Notes under the pieces: model-generated
Databases searched by the model: none
What the model saw: only the letters and a program-made list of their open reading frames with translations
What the model was told of the DNA's origin: nothing
From: Bedellia somnulentella
Taxonomy: Eukaryota; Arthropoda; Insecta; Lepidoptera; Bedelliidae
Direction: 5' to 3'
DNA length: 64,000 nt
Assembly: GCA_963576735.1 (NCBI GenBank)
Contig: OY755170.1
Coordinates: 24,288,875-24,352,874 of the forward strand
Part shown: positions 13,394-24,400 of the stretch, piece by piece
Numbering within the stretch: the first letter of the stretch is position 1
How the letters are laid out: each line of letters begins with the position of its first letter
Translations under genes and position numbers: made by a program

Positions 13394-13447
13394 GTGGTAG
13401 GACACCTATTACCAACAAAACAACCTTTATTTACTGGCATATTTAGC

Positions 13448-13711
13448 CACATGACACACTGAGTGTCATGTGAATGCTGCCAGAGTACCCACATTTAGCT
13501 GAGACAGTGTAGTCACGGGATAGAGGGCAGGCCTATTGCCGTTTTGTACAATTACACACCGTTACATGACAAAATTATGATTTGGCCATATGGGTCTCCT
13601 CACCGTAACATTACATTAGAAAAGGCATATTGTTGTTGGCCCGAATCGAGATTGGAACCCACGCCTCTCTGCATGATATGCAGTGGTTCTCCCCACTGAA
13701 CTATCAAGGTT
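13448..13711 (-). mobile_element. tRNA-derived SINE, diverged
   Basis: Minus-strand copy of the SINE at 40999-41380. The tRNA-like head is at the right end (CCACTGAACTATCAAGG); the 3' end is truncated. Confidence 0.75.
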
Positions 13712-13857
13712 TGCATACTACATCTAAAGTCAGACATTCTCACAGTATAATGGGAAAAAATGAAGTAGTGTTAGAGAGCAGTGGCTAAAATAATAGTTTA
13801 AGTAAGAGTATGGTGCCTCTCTAAGCTGACACTATAAAAACACATACATACATAATA

Positions 13858-14207
13858 CATATACTCACGCCGTTAATTCCCATTGGGGTAGGCAGAGGTA
13901 CTAATACTTCTGAACATCAAGTGACTTTGTCACCTGGTGTCCAGAGTACCCACGTTTTGCATGGACAGTGTACTCACGTGATAGGGGGCAGGCCTATCGC
14001 CGTTTTGTACGAATACACTGTCACATGACTAAGTACAACTCAGCCATGTGGGTTTCCTCACGATGTTTTCCCTCACCGTTAACAACCATGATAAATTAAC
14101 CACACATATGTCTTTAGAAAAGACAAATTGGTGTAGGCCCGACCCAGGATTTGAACACTAGTCGTTTGCACGATAACCGAGTGTTCTACCCACTGGGCTA
14201 TCACGGT
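13858..14207 (-). mobile_element. tRNA-derived SINE with a LINE-type 3' end
   Basis: Head and body are those of the SINE at 40999-41380. Its 3' terminal segment, however, reads as in the LINE (ACGCCGTTAATTCCCATTGG) instead of the SINE form (ACGCCGAATATCCCCGAAGG). It looks like a recombinant or template-switched 3' end. Confidence 0.8.
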
Positions 14208-14321
14208 TGTCTTGTTTAACACATATCGCAATTTTTTTAAAAAAAAATGAGTTTACTGCCCTTGGGTTGGAACACGGAACCTGCTGCGATCAACAACATA
14301 GCTCACAAAAAAACTTGATGT

Positions 14322-14550
14322 ACTCACGTGATAGGTGGTAGGCCTATCGCCGTTTTGTACCAATACTCTGTCACTATCGAAGTACAACTTAGCCATGTGC
14401 GTTTCCTCACGATGTTTTCCTTCACCATTAAGAACCATTACAAATTAACCACACATATGTCTTTAGAAAATTGGTGTAGGCTTGACCCGGTATATGAACC
14501 CTCATCGTGTGCACGATAAGCGGTGTTCTACCCACTGAGTTATCACGGCT
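14322..14550 (-). mobile_element. tRNA-derived SINE, 3' truncated
   Basis: Minus-strand copy retaining the tRNA-like head (CCACTGAGTTATCACGG at the right) and most of the body, without the 3' hairpin. It lies ~115 bp from the previous copy. Confidence 0.8.
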
Positions 14551-14684
14551 GTTTTGTTGGTTTTCCTTTCTACTACACTAGTGTAGATTGATAGACTAAA
14601 ATAAACTGTCACATACTAAGCAAGTATGGGCATTCCATGCGTGAACTTGTTTAGATTAGATGTAAACATTTTTCGGAAAGTGTA

Positions 14685-15124
14685 AAATCCCACCAAAAAC
14701 ATTTTCATGTAAAATGTTGCTAAGACGAGCCCATATGACTCGCACTGTCAAAAAGTTATCAGATCTCATGTAGAGCCAAGCTTCTAACACTACACGCCCT
14801 AACTCTACAAGGCCTAACTACACAAACTCTACACCTTAGTCAAAATATGTGGCTTGGCCATTTCGCTACATTCACATCGGCGTAAGGTGAAAAATCAATT
14901 CACTGTTCATTACTTTTGTGTTATAACAATAGTTCTTGTAGTAACGAACGGCCAAGCCACATATTTTGACTAAGGTGTAGAGTTTGTGTAGTTAGGCCTT
15001 GTAGAGTTAGGGCGTGTAGTGTTAGAAGCTTGGCTCTACATGAGATCTGATAACTTTTTGACAGTGCGAGTCATATGGGCTCGTCTTGGCAACATTTTAC
15101 ATGAAAATGTTTTTGGTGGGATTT
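14685..15124. mobile_element. Foldback element with 175-bp inverted arms
   Basis: Arms 14685-14859 and 14950-15124 are inverted repeats, almost perfect (a C/T change in GTTGCTAAGACG is one visible mismatch), around a 90-bp unique spacer. The termini read AAATCCCACC. No coding capacity. I could not identify a target-site duplication. A transcript would form a hairpin of about 175 bp. Confidence 0.92.
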
Positions 15125-16139
15125 CATTTCTTTTTGTAAGTTGTTCGTAACAAAAAAATTTTTTTCTTCTTTTTTTGGGTTGTATTTCTTGCACATCAGA
15201 GACGCCTTTTTTATAGCACACTCTCTATCTTTGCCTTTTTTCTTTGTTGATTTACTGTTTATAATAAGTGATAGATCAGATACTGTCGATATGTCTCAAT
15301 ATATGTCGATTAATATTTTTTTTGTATAACAAAGATTACCTATACATATTTATATCTGAGGGCACCAAGTTTTAGATTATTATTAGATTAGACCTCTAGC
15401 GTCATCAAAAAATCTTTTAAAATTACAGGTCTCATACAAACTCCCATCACCTAGTTTAAAGGGTTGGAGGATGAAAGTTACAAGTTTTATAATATTTTTG
15501 TTGTTTGTGTGCTAATACTAGCTTACATACAAAATTTCAGCTTTCTAGGACATTAGGAAATACCTTAATAATTTTGATGATCATAAGTGAGTCAGTGACG
15601 AAATCAGCGTTTTTTAGATATAAATAAAATCTGAAGTATAAAAGCTAATGTAATTAAAACTTAATATGTTCAATAAGTCTGCTATTGACAATATATCCCG
15701 AAAATTTTGTTGATCTAGCATAACCCAAACCCAAGTCATGAGGGTTCAAAAAAACGACGAAGCGCTTCGAGAAAAGGTAGGTAGTGCCCGTGCGCTTCGC
15801 TTGGCTCGTCTTGGCGGTGGCACTACCGTGCCCCCAGATATCCCAGATCTATTGTATAAAAAAATCTTCTAGCTTTGATATGAAGAACTACTAAGCCCCT
15901 GTTGAAATTGGGAGATGAAATAGGTTTTGATTAAAATTATTATAAATAAACTTTCACTACTAGAAATGTGGTTCTCCCTAAGAATCCCACAATGACCAGT
16001 CTTGTGCTACACGCATCCATTATTTTCCCGCGGCCTTGAGTCTGTGAGCTAAAGACATTAAACAATGTTACTTATAAGTATATGCGCTGAGGATATTCGT
16101 AAAAAAAACCGGGGAAACTGACATAGCCTAAGGGTGCAA
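15125..16139. other. Intergenic, degraded repeat sequence
   Basis: No gene seen. At 15750-15840 there is a GC-rich patch (GAAGCGCTTCGAG, GCGCTTCGCTTGGCTCG) unlike its surroundings, probably part of an unrecognised repeat. Confidence 0.5.
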
Positions 16140-16169
16140 CAGGATCTGACGGTCAATGGGACTTGAACA

Positions 16170-16320
16170 TTCTAGAGTGGTGGCCACGTATTGGATTAAG
16201 TAGTGTGGGTAGGCCTCCTCTTAAATTGGAATGAAGACTTAGTGAAGGTCGCTGGAACTTATGGATGAGGGCAGCACAAGACCGGTCGTTGTGGAGATCT
16301 TTTATTCATTTGCCAAAAGT
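16170..16320 (+). mobile_element. LINE C-terminal fragment
   Basis: In one frame it gives VGRPPLKLE, a stop, then EGRWNLWMRAAQDRSLWR, the usual tail of a CR1/Jockey-like LINE protein. Dead and short. Confidence 0.65.
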
Positions 16321-16664
16321 GTGTAAGACCCAGATACAAAATACCTTTATTAGTCTTGTTACAAAATATTTCTTTATATGAAAATCTGGATGTTCATACG
16401 CCAAGGTAATTTTTTTTACCACTATTTACGAAAAATGAGCGTGGACGTAAAAGTATAAAATTCCACCTAGTTGTAGTTTATATATCGGAGGCTTACATTA
16501 GGATATAATTTTTTTGATTGGGTATAAAAGACATTAAATTAATAAAAAATAAAACATTAAACGCAAAACAAACACACATGCATGTAAACTCTATTGTGAA
16601 AGTCCCTGGTCCATATTTTAAAAAGGCTTGATACCATGTAAGGAGCTGCAATGATTACCAGTAA

Positions 16665-19315
16665 CATACATACATACATATTCTCACGCCGTTAGTTCCC
16701 ATTGGGGTAGGCAGAGACTATCGATCGCCACTTTGTACGATCCTGGCAAACCTCTCTGGCTTCGTTTACATCCATCAATCTTTTCATACATGCTCTTTTA
16801 TTTTTCATACTGCGGACTCCTGCCTTTTTGAGCACATGTTCTATTTGATCCAAATGTGTCCTCCGAGGTCGTCCTCTACTAACATTACCTTCCACATTGG
16901 CTCTATATATCTCTTTCACCAATTTACTGTCATCCATCCTCTCTATGTGCCCAAACCATCTCAACATTCCTTTTTCTATCTTTCTTACAATATCATCTTT
17001 TACACCACACCTTTCACGAATCACATCATTCCTCACACGATCACATAACCTTACATTACACACTTTTCTGAGGGATCTCATTTCTACTGCATTCACTCTA
17101 CTTTCATGCTTCTTCTGCCACACCCAACATTCACTGCCATACATAAGCGTAGGAACGAGGACAGCATCATGCACAGCCATTCGGGCCTTTGCAGACACCG
17201 ACTGACTAGACATTAGACTATCCAGTGCTCCATTTACCGCATTACCCTTTTTCACTCTTCTCTCGATATCTTCATCACACTTTCCATCCCTAGTAAACAA
17301 ACTTCCCAAATATACAAACTCTTTCACTTGTTCCACTTTCTTACCATTAATCTCAATCACGCATTCGGTCATATTCACCTCTCTCTCAAAAACCATAGTT
17401 TTTGTTTTATCCACATTCACCCTCATTCCCTTTTTCTCAAAAGACGCACATGCAATATTCATCATCTCTTGCAGCTCTTCCACCGATGATGCAAGTAGCA
17501 CTTGATCGTCGGCATATAAGAGGCATTTAATGATGAATCCACCCATTCTCAATCCATAATCACTTTCACGCAACTCTGTTAAACAGTCATCCATGAACAA
17601 ATTGAAGAGCCACGGGGAAGCTACACAACCCTGTCGGACACCCCGAGAGATCCCGAACCAGTCAGTATTTTCCCCGTTTACTCTCACACATGCACTGGAA
17701 TCCTCATAGAGTGATACCAGTGCACGTATAAGTCGACTCCCCAAACCGAACTTGGATAACACCTCCCATAAACACTTTCTTACCACCCTATCATACGCCT
17801 TCTCTAAATCAATGAAGGAGCAATACACCTTTCGGTTCTTAGCTAAGAACTTTTCGGTGATGCTCCTTAAAGAGAAGATTTGGTCCATACATCCCATTCC
17901 CTTTCTAAATCCTGCTTGCACATCCCAAATTTTATCTTCCGTTTCATTCATCACTCTTTCAATCAAAACCTTTGCATACAATTTACCGACAATGCTGAGT
18001 AGGCTAATTCCACGGTAGTTTCTAGCCTCCTGGTGTGACCCCTTTCCTTTATATAAAGGCACAATTACCGCTTTGCACCAGTCTTGTGGCACTTTGCCAC
18101 TCGACCAGCATTTTTGGAAAAGGAAGTACAACCAGGAAGCCACCACCCCTTTACCAGCCCTCAGCATTTCAGTGTTTATCCTGTCATACCCTGCCGCTTT
18201 CCCTAGTTTCATACTTTTCATTGCTTTCATTATTTCTTCCATACTGATCTCACTGTCACTAAAGTCACCCATAACGTCGTTCCAATCAACATTACTGCCG
18301 ATTGGCGAAGAAATGGATGTATCCTCTTTTTCAAAGAGTCCCTCAAAATAGTTCTTCCATACTCGTCTTATGCTACTTTCATCCGTCGCCAATTCACCCT
18401 GTTCATCTCTCACAACATTCACTCTCGTGTTTTGGGAAACTCCCTTTTCTTTCCGGATATATTTCCAGAATAACTTTTGGTTATTCCGGAAATTATCGGA
18501 GAGTTTCCTCTCACACCATTCTATCAAATCACGCTTTTTCTTTTCTATTTTCTTCTTAACCTCATTCTTAACTCTCTTATATTCATCTTCACTATTCTTC
18601 ACTACATCATCTGTTACTCTCGCATCCATTCGTTTACTAGCTTTAATCGCTAGTAAATCTAACCAAGCTTTCTTCTTATCTCCAACTGCCTCTTTCACAT
18701 CTTTATCCCACCAACTTGTTGGTGGTCTATTTGTCCTTTTACTCAATCCACATACTTCCGTCGCACATTCAACCATTGACGATTTGAGCACATCCCATAC
18801 TTCTTCTATTTCCAATTCATCCTTCATCTCCACGCAACTTAGCCTGTCGTCCAATTTCTTCATATATTCATCTCTAATATTTTCATCCTCTTCCAATTTC
18901 TCCACTTTTATTCTCGCAAAATCCGTTGTTGACACTTTAGACCTGTGACGCCAACGCGTGCACAGACCCCTAAATCGTGATATAACGAGAAAGTGATCTG
19001 TGCCAACGTTAATGCCCCTATGGACTCTGGTGTCAACAACCTTTGCTCTTAGCCTTTCATCCACTATCACAAAATCTATCATACTTCTCTCGCTTCCTCT
19101 CTGTCTAGTATACATATGGATATCTTTGTGTTCAAACAACGTGTTCGTAACACAAAGATTCCTCTCCAAACATACATCAATCACTTTCTCACCATTCTCG
19201 TTCACTCTTTTATCACCAAACTTTCCTAAAACTCTTTCACAACCGTTGCGTGACACACCAACCCAACCATTAAAATCTCCTAACATAACAATTTTCTCAT
19301 TTTCATCACACCCAT
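16665..19315 (-). mobile_element. RTE-like LINE, copy 2, with 13-bp target duplication
   Basis: 2,651-bp minus-strand element flanked by the exact duplication TGATTACCAGTAA (16652-16664 and 19316-19328). It is 5' truncated inside the endonuclease domain. The 3' end has the TATG tail at the left. The perfect duplication and open frame point to a recent insertion. Confidence 0.95.
16692..19286 (-). CDS. LINE reverse transcriptase, open frame of 864 residues
   Basis: Uninterrupted frame starting at the Met of MLGDFNGW, so only the last part of the endonuclease is present. It is followed by a basic, coiled-coil-like linker (KKKIEKKKRDLIEW). The reverse transcriptase has FIDLEKAYDRV, RGVRQGC and LLYADDQ, and the C-terminal tail ends YPNGN. 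It matches copy 1 almost residue for residue and carries Gln where copy 1 has the stop. Without the endonuclease N-terminus or a 5' promoter it should not move itself. A host role is not suggested. Confidence 0.93.
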   Translation of the reverse strand: MLGDFNGWVGVSRNGCERVLGKFGDKRVNENGEKVIDVCLERNLCVTNTLFEHKDIHMYTRQRGSERSMIDFVIVDERLRAKVVDTRVHRGINVGTDHFLVISRFRGLCTRWRHRSKVSTTDFARIKVEKLEEDENIRDEYMKKLDDRLSCVEMKDELEIEEVWDVLKSSMVECATEVCGLSKRTNRPPTSWWDKDVKEAVGDKKKAWLDLLAIKASKRMDARVTDDVVKNSEDEYKRVKNEVKKKIEKKKRDLIEWCERKLSDNFRNNQKLFWKYIRKEKGVSQNTRVNVVRDEQGELATDESSIRRVWKNYFEGLFEKEDTSISSPIGSNVDWNDVMGDFSDSEISMEEIMKAMKSMKLGKAAGYDRINTEMLRAGKGVVASWLYFLFQKCWSSGKVPQDWCKAVIVPLYKGKGSHQEARNYRGISLLSIVGKLYAKVLIERVMNETEDKIWDVQAGFRKGMGCMDQIFSLRSITEKFLAKNRKVYCSFIDLEKAYDRVVRKCLWEVLSKFGLGSRLIRALVSLYEDSSACVRVNGENTDWFGISRGVRQGCVASPWLFNLFMDDCLTELRESDYGLRMGGFIIKCLLYADDQVLLASSVEELQEMMNIACASFEKKGMRVNVDKTKTMVFEREVNMTECVIEINGKKVEQVKEFVYLGSLFTRDGKCDEDIERRVKKGNAVNGALDSLMSSQSVSAKARMAVHDAVLVPTLMYGSECWVWQKKHESRVNAVEMRSLRKVCNVRLCDRVRNDVIRERCGVKDDIVRKIEKGMLRWFGHIERMDDSKLVKEIYRANVEGNVSRGRPRRTHLDQIEHVLKKAGVRSMKNKRACMKRLMDVNEAREVCQDRTKWRSIVSAYPNGN

Positions 19316-19367
19316 TGATTACCAGTAAATATCAATAATTAATCAAGACTCAAAATACCCAAAACTT

Positions 19368-19520
19368 AAATGGTCAAGCCGCATATCCCCAAAGAGGTGG
19401 CAGGGGTACTCATGCTTTAGAACATCATGTAACAATATTGCCACCTGGTGTTCATAGTACCCACGTTTTGCATGGACAGTGTACTCACATAATAGGAGCA
19501 TATCGCCCATATTGTATCTG
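19368..19520 (-). mobile_element. tRNA-derived SINE, 3' fragment
   Basis: Carries the 3' hairpin region and about 130 bp of body only; the tRNA head is missing. Confidence 0.72.
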
Positions 19521-19566
19521 TTGTATTTACTAACAAAATCTTACAGTGGCAATTTCCAATAGTTTA

Positions 19567-20514
19567 TCTATACTTATAATAAATCTGTAGAGAGGTCAAT
19601 TCTGTACATGAAATATATTCTCACAATAACTATCAGGTGGTGACTAGGGATCGATACTGATGCCAAAAATGTAATCAGTAAAATTTTTGTCTGTGTGTCT
19701 GTCTGTCTGTCTGTCTGTCTGTCGGTTTGTATGTTCCTTATGGAAACAAAAACTACTGGACGGATTTTAACGAAACTTGGTACAATGATCCTCCATACTC
19801 CTGGGCAGGTTTTTGTATACTTTCCAGCAGAGTAGTAAAGGGAAATTTTGGGAAAACGGGAGAAGTTACTACATTTTTTAAGCTTCCGTCGCGTGTGCAG
19901 CCTTAATGGTTAAACTTACATAGAAATCATGTATCACGGAAATATTCTTCATAAAATTATCTAAAAAAAAATCCTCAACAGTTTATGTCTATCTTTTACG
20001 GTTGACTCACAATACACGTGTAATTCCTGATAGCTTAGCAGTTCGGAACATTCTGATTATATTTGTTTACTCTTACGTTTGTAAACCTCTCACTCATCCC
20101 TAATAGAAAAAAATAATCAATAAATAAAATAATTCAATAAAAAAAGAATCATAGAAATCGGTAGAGAAACACCGAAATTATACATAAAATAAGCCATCGC
20201 GCCCGTGACCAAAACCGAATCGTTACTAATTTACATATAACATACTAGATGGCGCCAGTAGTTGCATCCTATACTTACTTATCCTATAATACTTCATAGC
20301 GTTTTATTCCAAAATTTGCTATTAAACGGAAATACTGAACCGTTCATTAAAGCGCATTAAAAATCACCAAACTACACTGTTTAGGGAGTGCTATAAATTT
20401 AATAAATTGAAAACATTGCGCTGAATTTCACAATGCTTGAGCAGTGACTAAAGAAAGAAACCTCAGATATTTAAAAAACAACGCTACCCGTGCGAAGCTG
20501 GGACGATCCACTAG
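19567..20514 (+). mobile_element. Non-autonomous Helitron, family A, complete
   Basis: Starts TCTATACTTATAATAAATC and ends with a CCCGTGCGAAGCTGGG hairpin followed by ACGATCCACTAG. It is inserted between host A and T, as Helitrons do, with no target duplication. 948 bp, no replicase; an internal TCTG repeat lies near 19695-19720. Relatives at 56172, 57152, 58002 and 63846. Confidence 0.93.
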
Positions 20515-20685
20515 TTATAAAATAAATGTTATAAAAGAAAATCCTGTTAGTTACACTATTTGAAACTCCGGCCGGCTAAACCGATTTGGGTGAAAATTGG
20601 TATGTAGGTAGCTTGGAATCAGGAGATGAATTAGAACTCTATCAAGCAAGAAACACACTCTATATTTCATCACGTTTGTATGTTG

Positions 20686-20884
20686 GCTGTGTGTTTAGTG
20701 TTGGCTTAGAATAGCACTACCCTATTTCTTCCCATGTGTGTGGTTTGGAGACCCATCACCAAAGACCTTTGTTTTACTTTCTTTTGCTTAGTCAACTTCC
20801 AAATGTGGCTGAGGAATTACTTATTCTGAAGCTCTGGCTGCCACTTCTAGGGATTTGTAGCCGTTAGCATATGTATGTATGTTA
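20686..20884 (+). mobile_element. Short retroelement family 2, internally deleted
   Basis: Has the TAGTGTTGGCTTAGAATAGC start and the CCGTTAGCATATGTATG end, but lacks about 60 bp in the middle. Confidence 0.78.
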
Positions 20885-21344
20885 TATGCAAAATATTGCA
20901 TTACACTGGCGAGCCACTAGTTTAAAATAACTCAGCTAGTAATAATTGTTGTGCTAAGAATAATGGCTCTTAACACTTTAATGTGTTGCGCTGTCATGTA
21001 ATTTAGAAAAAAATGGAGATTAACCCAGAACAATATTAAAGGGGGGGGGGGTTCAGAATGTCCTGAGTTGCTTCGAGAAAAGGACTAGCAAGACTTAGCA
21101 AAAACAATCATTTTGAAAATCGTATTTCATTTTCTGGGTTTCATCTAAAATAACCCCAGGAAAGTGACTTATTAAATTCGAGTTTCGATTTTCTACGTAC
21201 CGATAGCAACGAAAACTTAACTAATTTAAAACAAAGATAATTTAGACAAGATGAGCGATGGCAATTAGTAAAGTTTTAGATGTTAAGACAAATTTTTCAT
21301 GTATGCCTTGATATATATATATTTTTTCAATTAGATTGTCGACT
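20885..21344 (+). promoter_or_regulatory. Upstream region of the zinc-finger gene
   Basis: Unique sequence before the start codon. Ten bases before the ATG there is a TTTTTTCAATTAG, so the first coding exon may be preceded by a 5' non-coding exon somewhere in this stretch. No TATA box or initiator could be fixed. A run of nine G is at about 21041. Confidence 0.35.
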
Positions 21345-21460
21345 ATGGCCGAAGATCAGCCGTTGCCTCTCATACTATGCATGGAAAACGAACACGGGAA
21401 GGAAGTTGTACTCCGGATTGAACACAGTGATACTTTCCAGGTCTTCCTGGATAAAGCCAA
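21345..21460 (+). CDS. Zinc-finger gene exon 1
   Basis: Starts at the first ATG after a TTAG and encodes MAEDQPLPLILCMENEHGKE, then the VVLRIEHSDTFQVFLDKA stretch. Ends GCCAA|GTAAGT, phase 2. Residues 1-38. No known domain; the frame joins exon 2 as AK-VLFGFDI. Confidence 0.85.
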
Positions 21461-24400
21461 GTAAGTGCTTCTAAATTCTCAAGTAGTTGTTCATGTAAGT
21501 TTTTAGTATTTGTCATTGCCGTAAACTAATTTATATTTTGTATGTATGTAGCATTTCCATATAAGTATTTTGGAAAATTGAGTCTTGAAACTCAACCAAT
21601 AGTTTTTTCTCAAAATCTGTAAAGTAAACAAGAAATAAATGTTTGTAATATTGTGATAATATTTAATTGGCTTTATATATTTTCAGAGTCCTATTTGGAT
21701 TTGATATTGATCTGAATTCCGTTACCCAAAATCGACCAGTTAATCTAACCGATAACGCCTACCAATTTCTTATGAATTTAGAAAATTGCAATAAGAATGT
21801 CATCGAGTTAGCAACACACACCCTGGAACAAATTTTAGACCCTATTGATGCCTCAAATGAAATACTTTATGTTCTCGATGATGGTACTCAAATAAATGCT
21901 TCTCAAATACACTTTGACAATGAAGATGAACTATTTGACCTTACAACTGAAAACATACCGTTTGTGAAATATGCACATTTTGAAGTAAATGAAGCTAAAG
22001 AATCTGTGAAAGATGTGGAAGTTAAGAAAATTAATATTCAAGATAGCCCTTTGAGAAGTACCAGTCCGAGTGGTAGTTTTGTAAATAGTCTTCCATTTAA
22101 ATTTGTTTGCAATAATATTTCTGAGTTTGAATCGCAGTTTCGCAAATATTTGGAACCCAACTCACCTAAAACCTACACAACATTAAATCCTGTGACTGCT
22201 AAACACAAGTCACCAAAAACCATTATTAAAGACAAATTTAAAAGTTACGAAACTCAAAAAACAAACGAGAACGTAAACAAATTTTCTCGAGAGGACGTTT
22301 TGAATATGTTTAAAGATTCACCAGTAGTTGCGTCTTATGATAACTTTGAAAAACGCAGGCATATACGGAAGTCCGACCCTGGACGCCCTGTGGCTAAGAA
22401 GTTTGACGGTAACCGACCCTATATGTGGCTAGACGTTAGGATGCCTATTCTCATAGGTCAGAATGAGAACCAGAATTGTTTCATTTGTTCTAAATTTGTT
22501 GATGAGAAACTTTATATTTTTGATAAAGAAGATCAACGTTTGCACAGAGAGTGCAACAAAAAACAAGACACAAGAATAAAAATCCTGTGTGAAGCTTGCC
22601 TCAGCTGTAATTTTAAACCAATGGAATCGGACAACATGAGACAGACTCTTAATCCTGATGAATATCTTGTTATTCGTAATAATAAGCAGTACATCTTTCA
22701 AAAACAGAGTAACATTGATTTGACAAACCCATTCAAGCCTGGACATATGGTAAATCTTGGGAATGCATTGTCAATTATTGATAGAATTGACTCGAAAAAG
22801 AAGAAAGAAATTATGAAAGAGATTACTATTGATGGAACTGTTGTTACTAAAGTAGACGAAAAAAATAAATGTAAAGATAAGTCTGAAATAAAAAAAGAAT
22901 GCGACGGTTCAAGTGATGTAGAAATAGTCGAGGATAATATTGCGGATATAGATGATAGTGTTATTGACAATTTGGAGGAGGCTGATGAGCACGTCAAAGA
23001 GTTTTTAGGGAAATCCCAAGCTAATGATGTCACTTGTGAACTGAAATGCCGGTACAGTATTAATATTAACATAGTAAAAGAAATTATTTTATGTATGTAT
23101 TATGGTTAAACGTAATTGATGAAAATAATATTTACAGCTTTTGTCAAGAAGAGCTCACAAATTTTGAAGAAGCTACGTGCCATGGAAACAAACACAAACA
23201 TAAGTTGGATGATGGTGAACTTTTTCCTTGCCCATTGTGCGACTATGGTAATTATCATATTTTACATTCATAAAATAAATCTTTTATAGCCTAAAATCTT
23301 TTCCTGATTCAAAGATTAAGAGGAAATGAATTCTATACTCAAATGGCAGTCAATGTTAAGATCAATGCAAAATTAATAATGTTGGATTCATCAGGTGACA
23401 TTAATGTTCCGTGATGTTCAGAAGTATTAGTAATGTTCAACCTGTAGATACCTGTAGGTCCGGCCCGGGTATTGAACCCTACGCCACTCCGTATGAAAGA
23501 CTGAGCTACTAAGGTTGTTATTACGATGTAAATAATATGAAATTGGTTTATTAATATTATGATGAAGATATCGAAAGAAGGGTGAAAAAGGGTAATGGAA
23601 CATTTGGATTCTTGAAAGCTGTGGTGTGCAAAATGATATTCTAAAAAAGATAGAAAGAGGAATGTTTAGATAATTTAGGCATGATGTAACAATTATTAAA
23701 ACTACAGGTGGTACCTTGTAAGGACATAGCAAACATCGTTTAGTCGTAAGGCAATCGAGGCACTCTGTTTATAGTTCTGGTCATCAAAAAACTCCTTGAT
23801 ATTGTAGTAACATTTACTTATAAGATGCTTTTTTAAAATAGTAGAAAAATAAAACAATTTTTTTTTAATATTTTTTATGTCATTTGGTATGTGATTATCA
23901 ATTTCCGAAGACTTTCTAAGTATTAAGAATAAATAAATAAAATAAAATTGATTTATTACATGCTATAATACCAAAGTAAAGAAAAAGATACTAAAATATT
24001 TTGTTTTGTTAATGTTTCAGGATATGCTAATTTCAAATGGCTAAAAGGACACCTAAAAGCGGCGCACAACACTTTATTTGTTGAAAAAGGTACGGTTATT
24101 GTAATATAATATAAAATATAGACTATTTTTGCCGTGTAGTGCCTGATGAATGTCACTACCCCTTTCTACCCATGGGTGCGTAAGAGGCGACTAAGGTGAT
24201 GGGATTTTTTAGTGGTTTTTGGGCGATACGGTTGGAGACCCTTCGCCAATGATACGTTATTTCTACCATTTTGTCCCCCCTATCGACTTCCAAATGTGGC
24301 TGAGGAATTTCTGACTCTGAAGCTCTGGCTACCCCTTTATGGGATTTATGGCCGTGAATTATTATTAAGAGAGTGATTGAGTGAATTTTATCTTGTAGTT

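Noticed and set aside
21280..21474. Alternative 64-residue open frame over exon 1 of the finger gene
   Set aside because: It is in another frame and runs past a consensus GTAAGT; the frame from 21345 joins exon 2 in phase.
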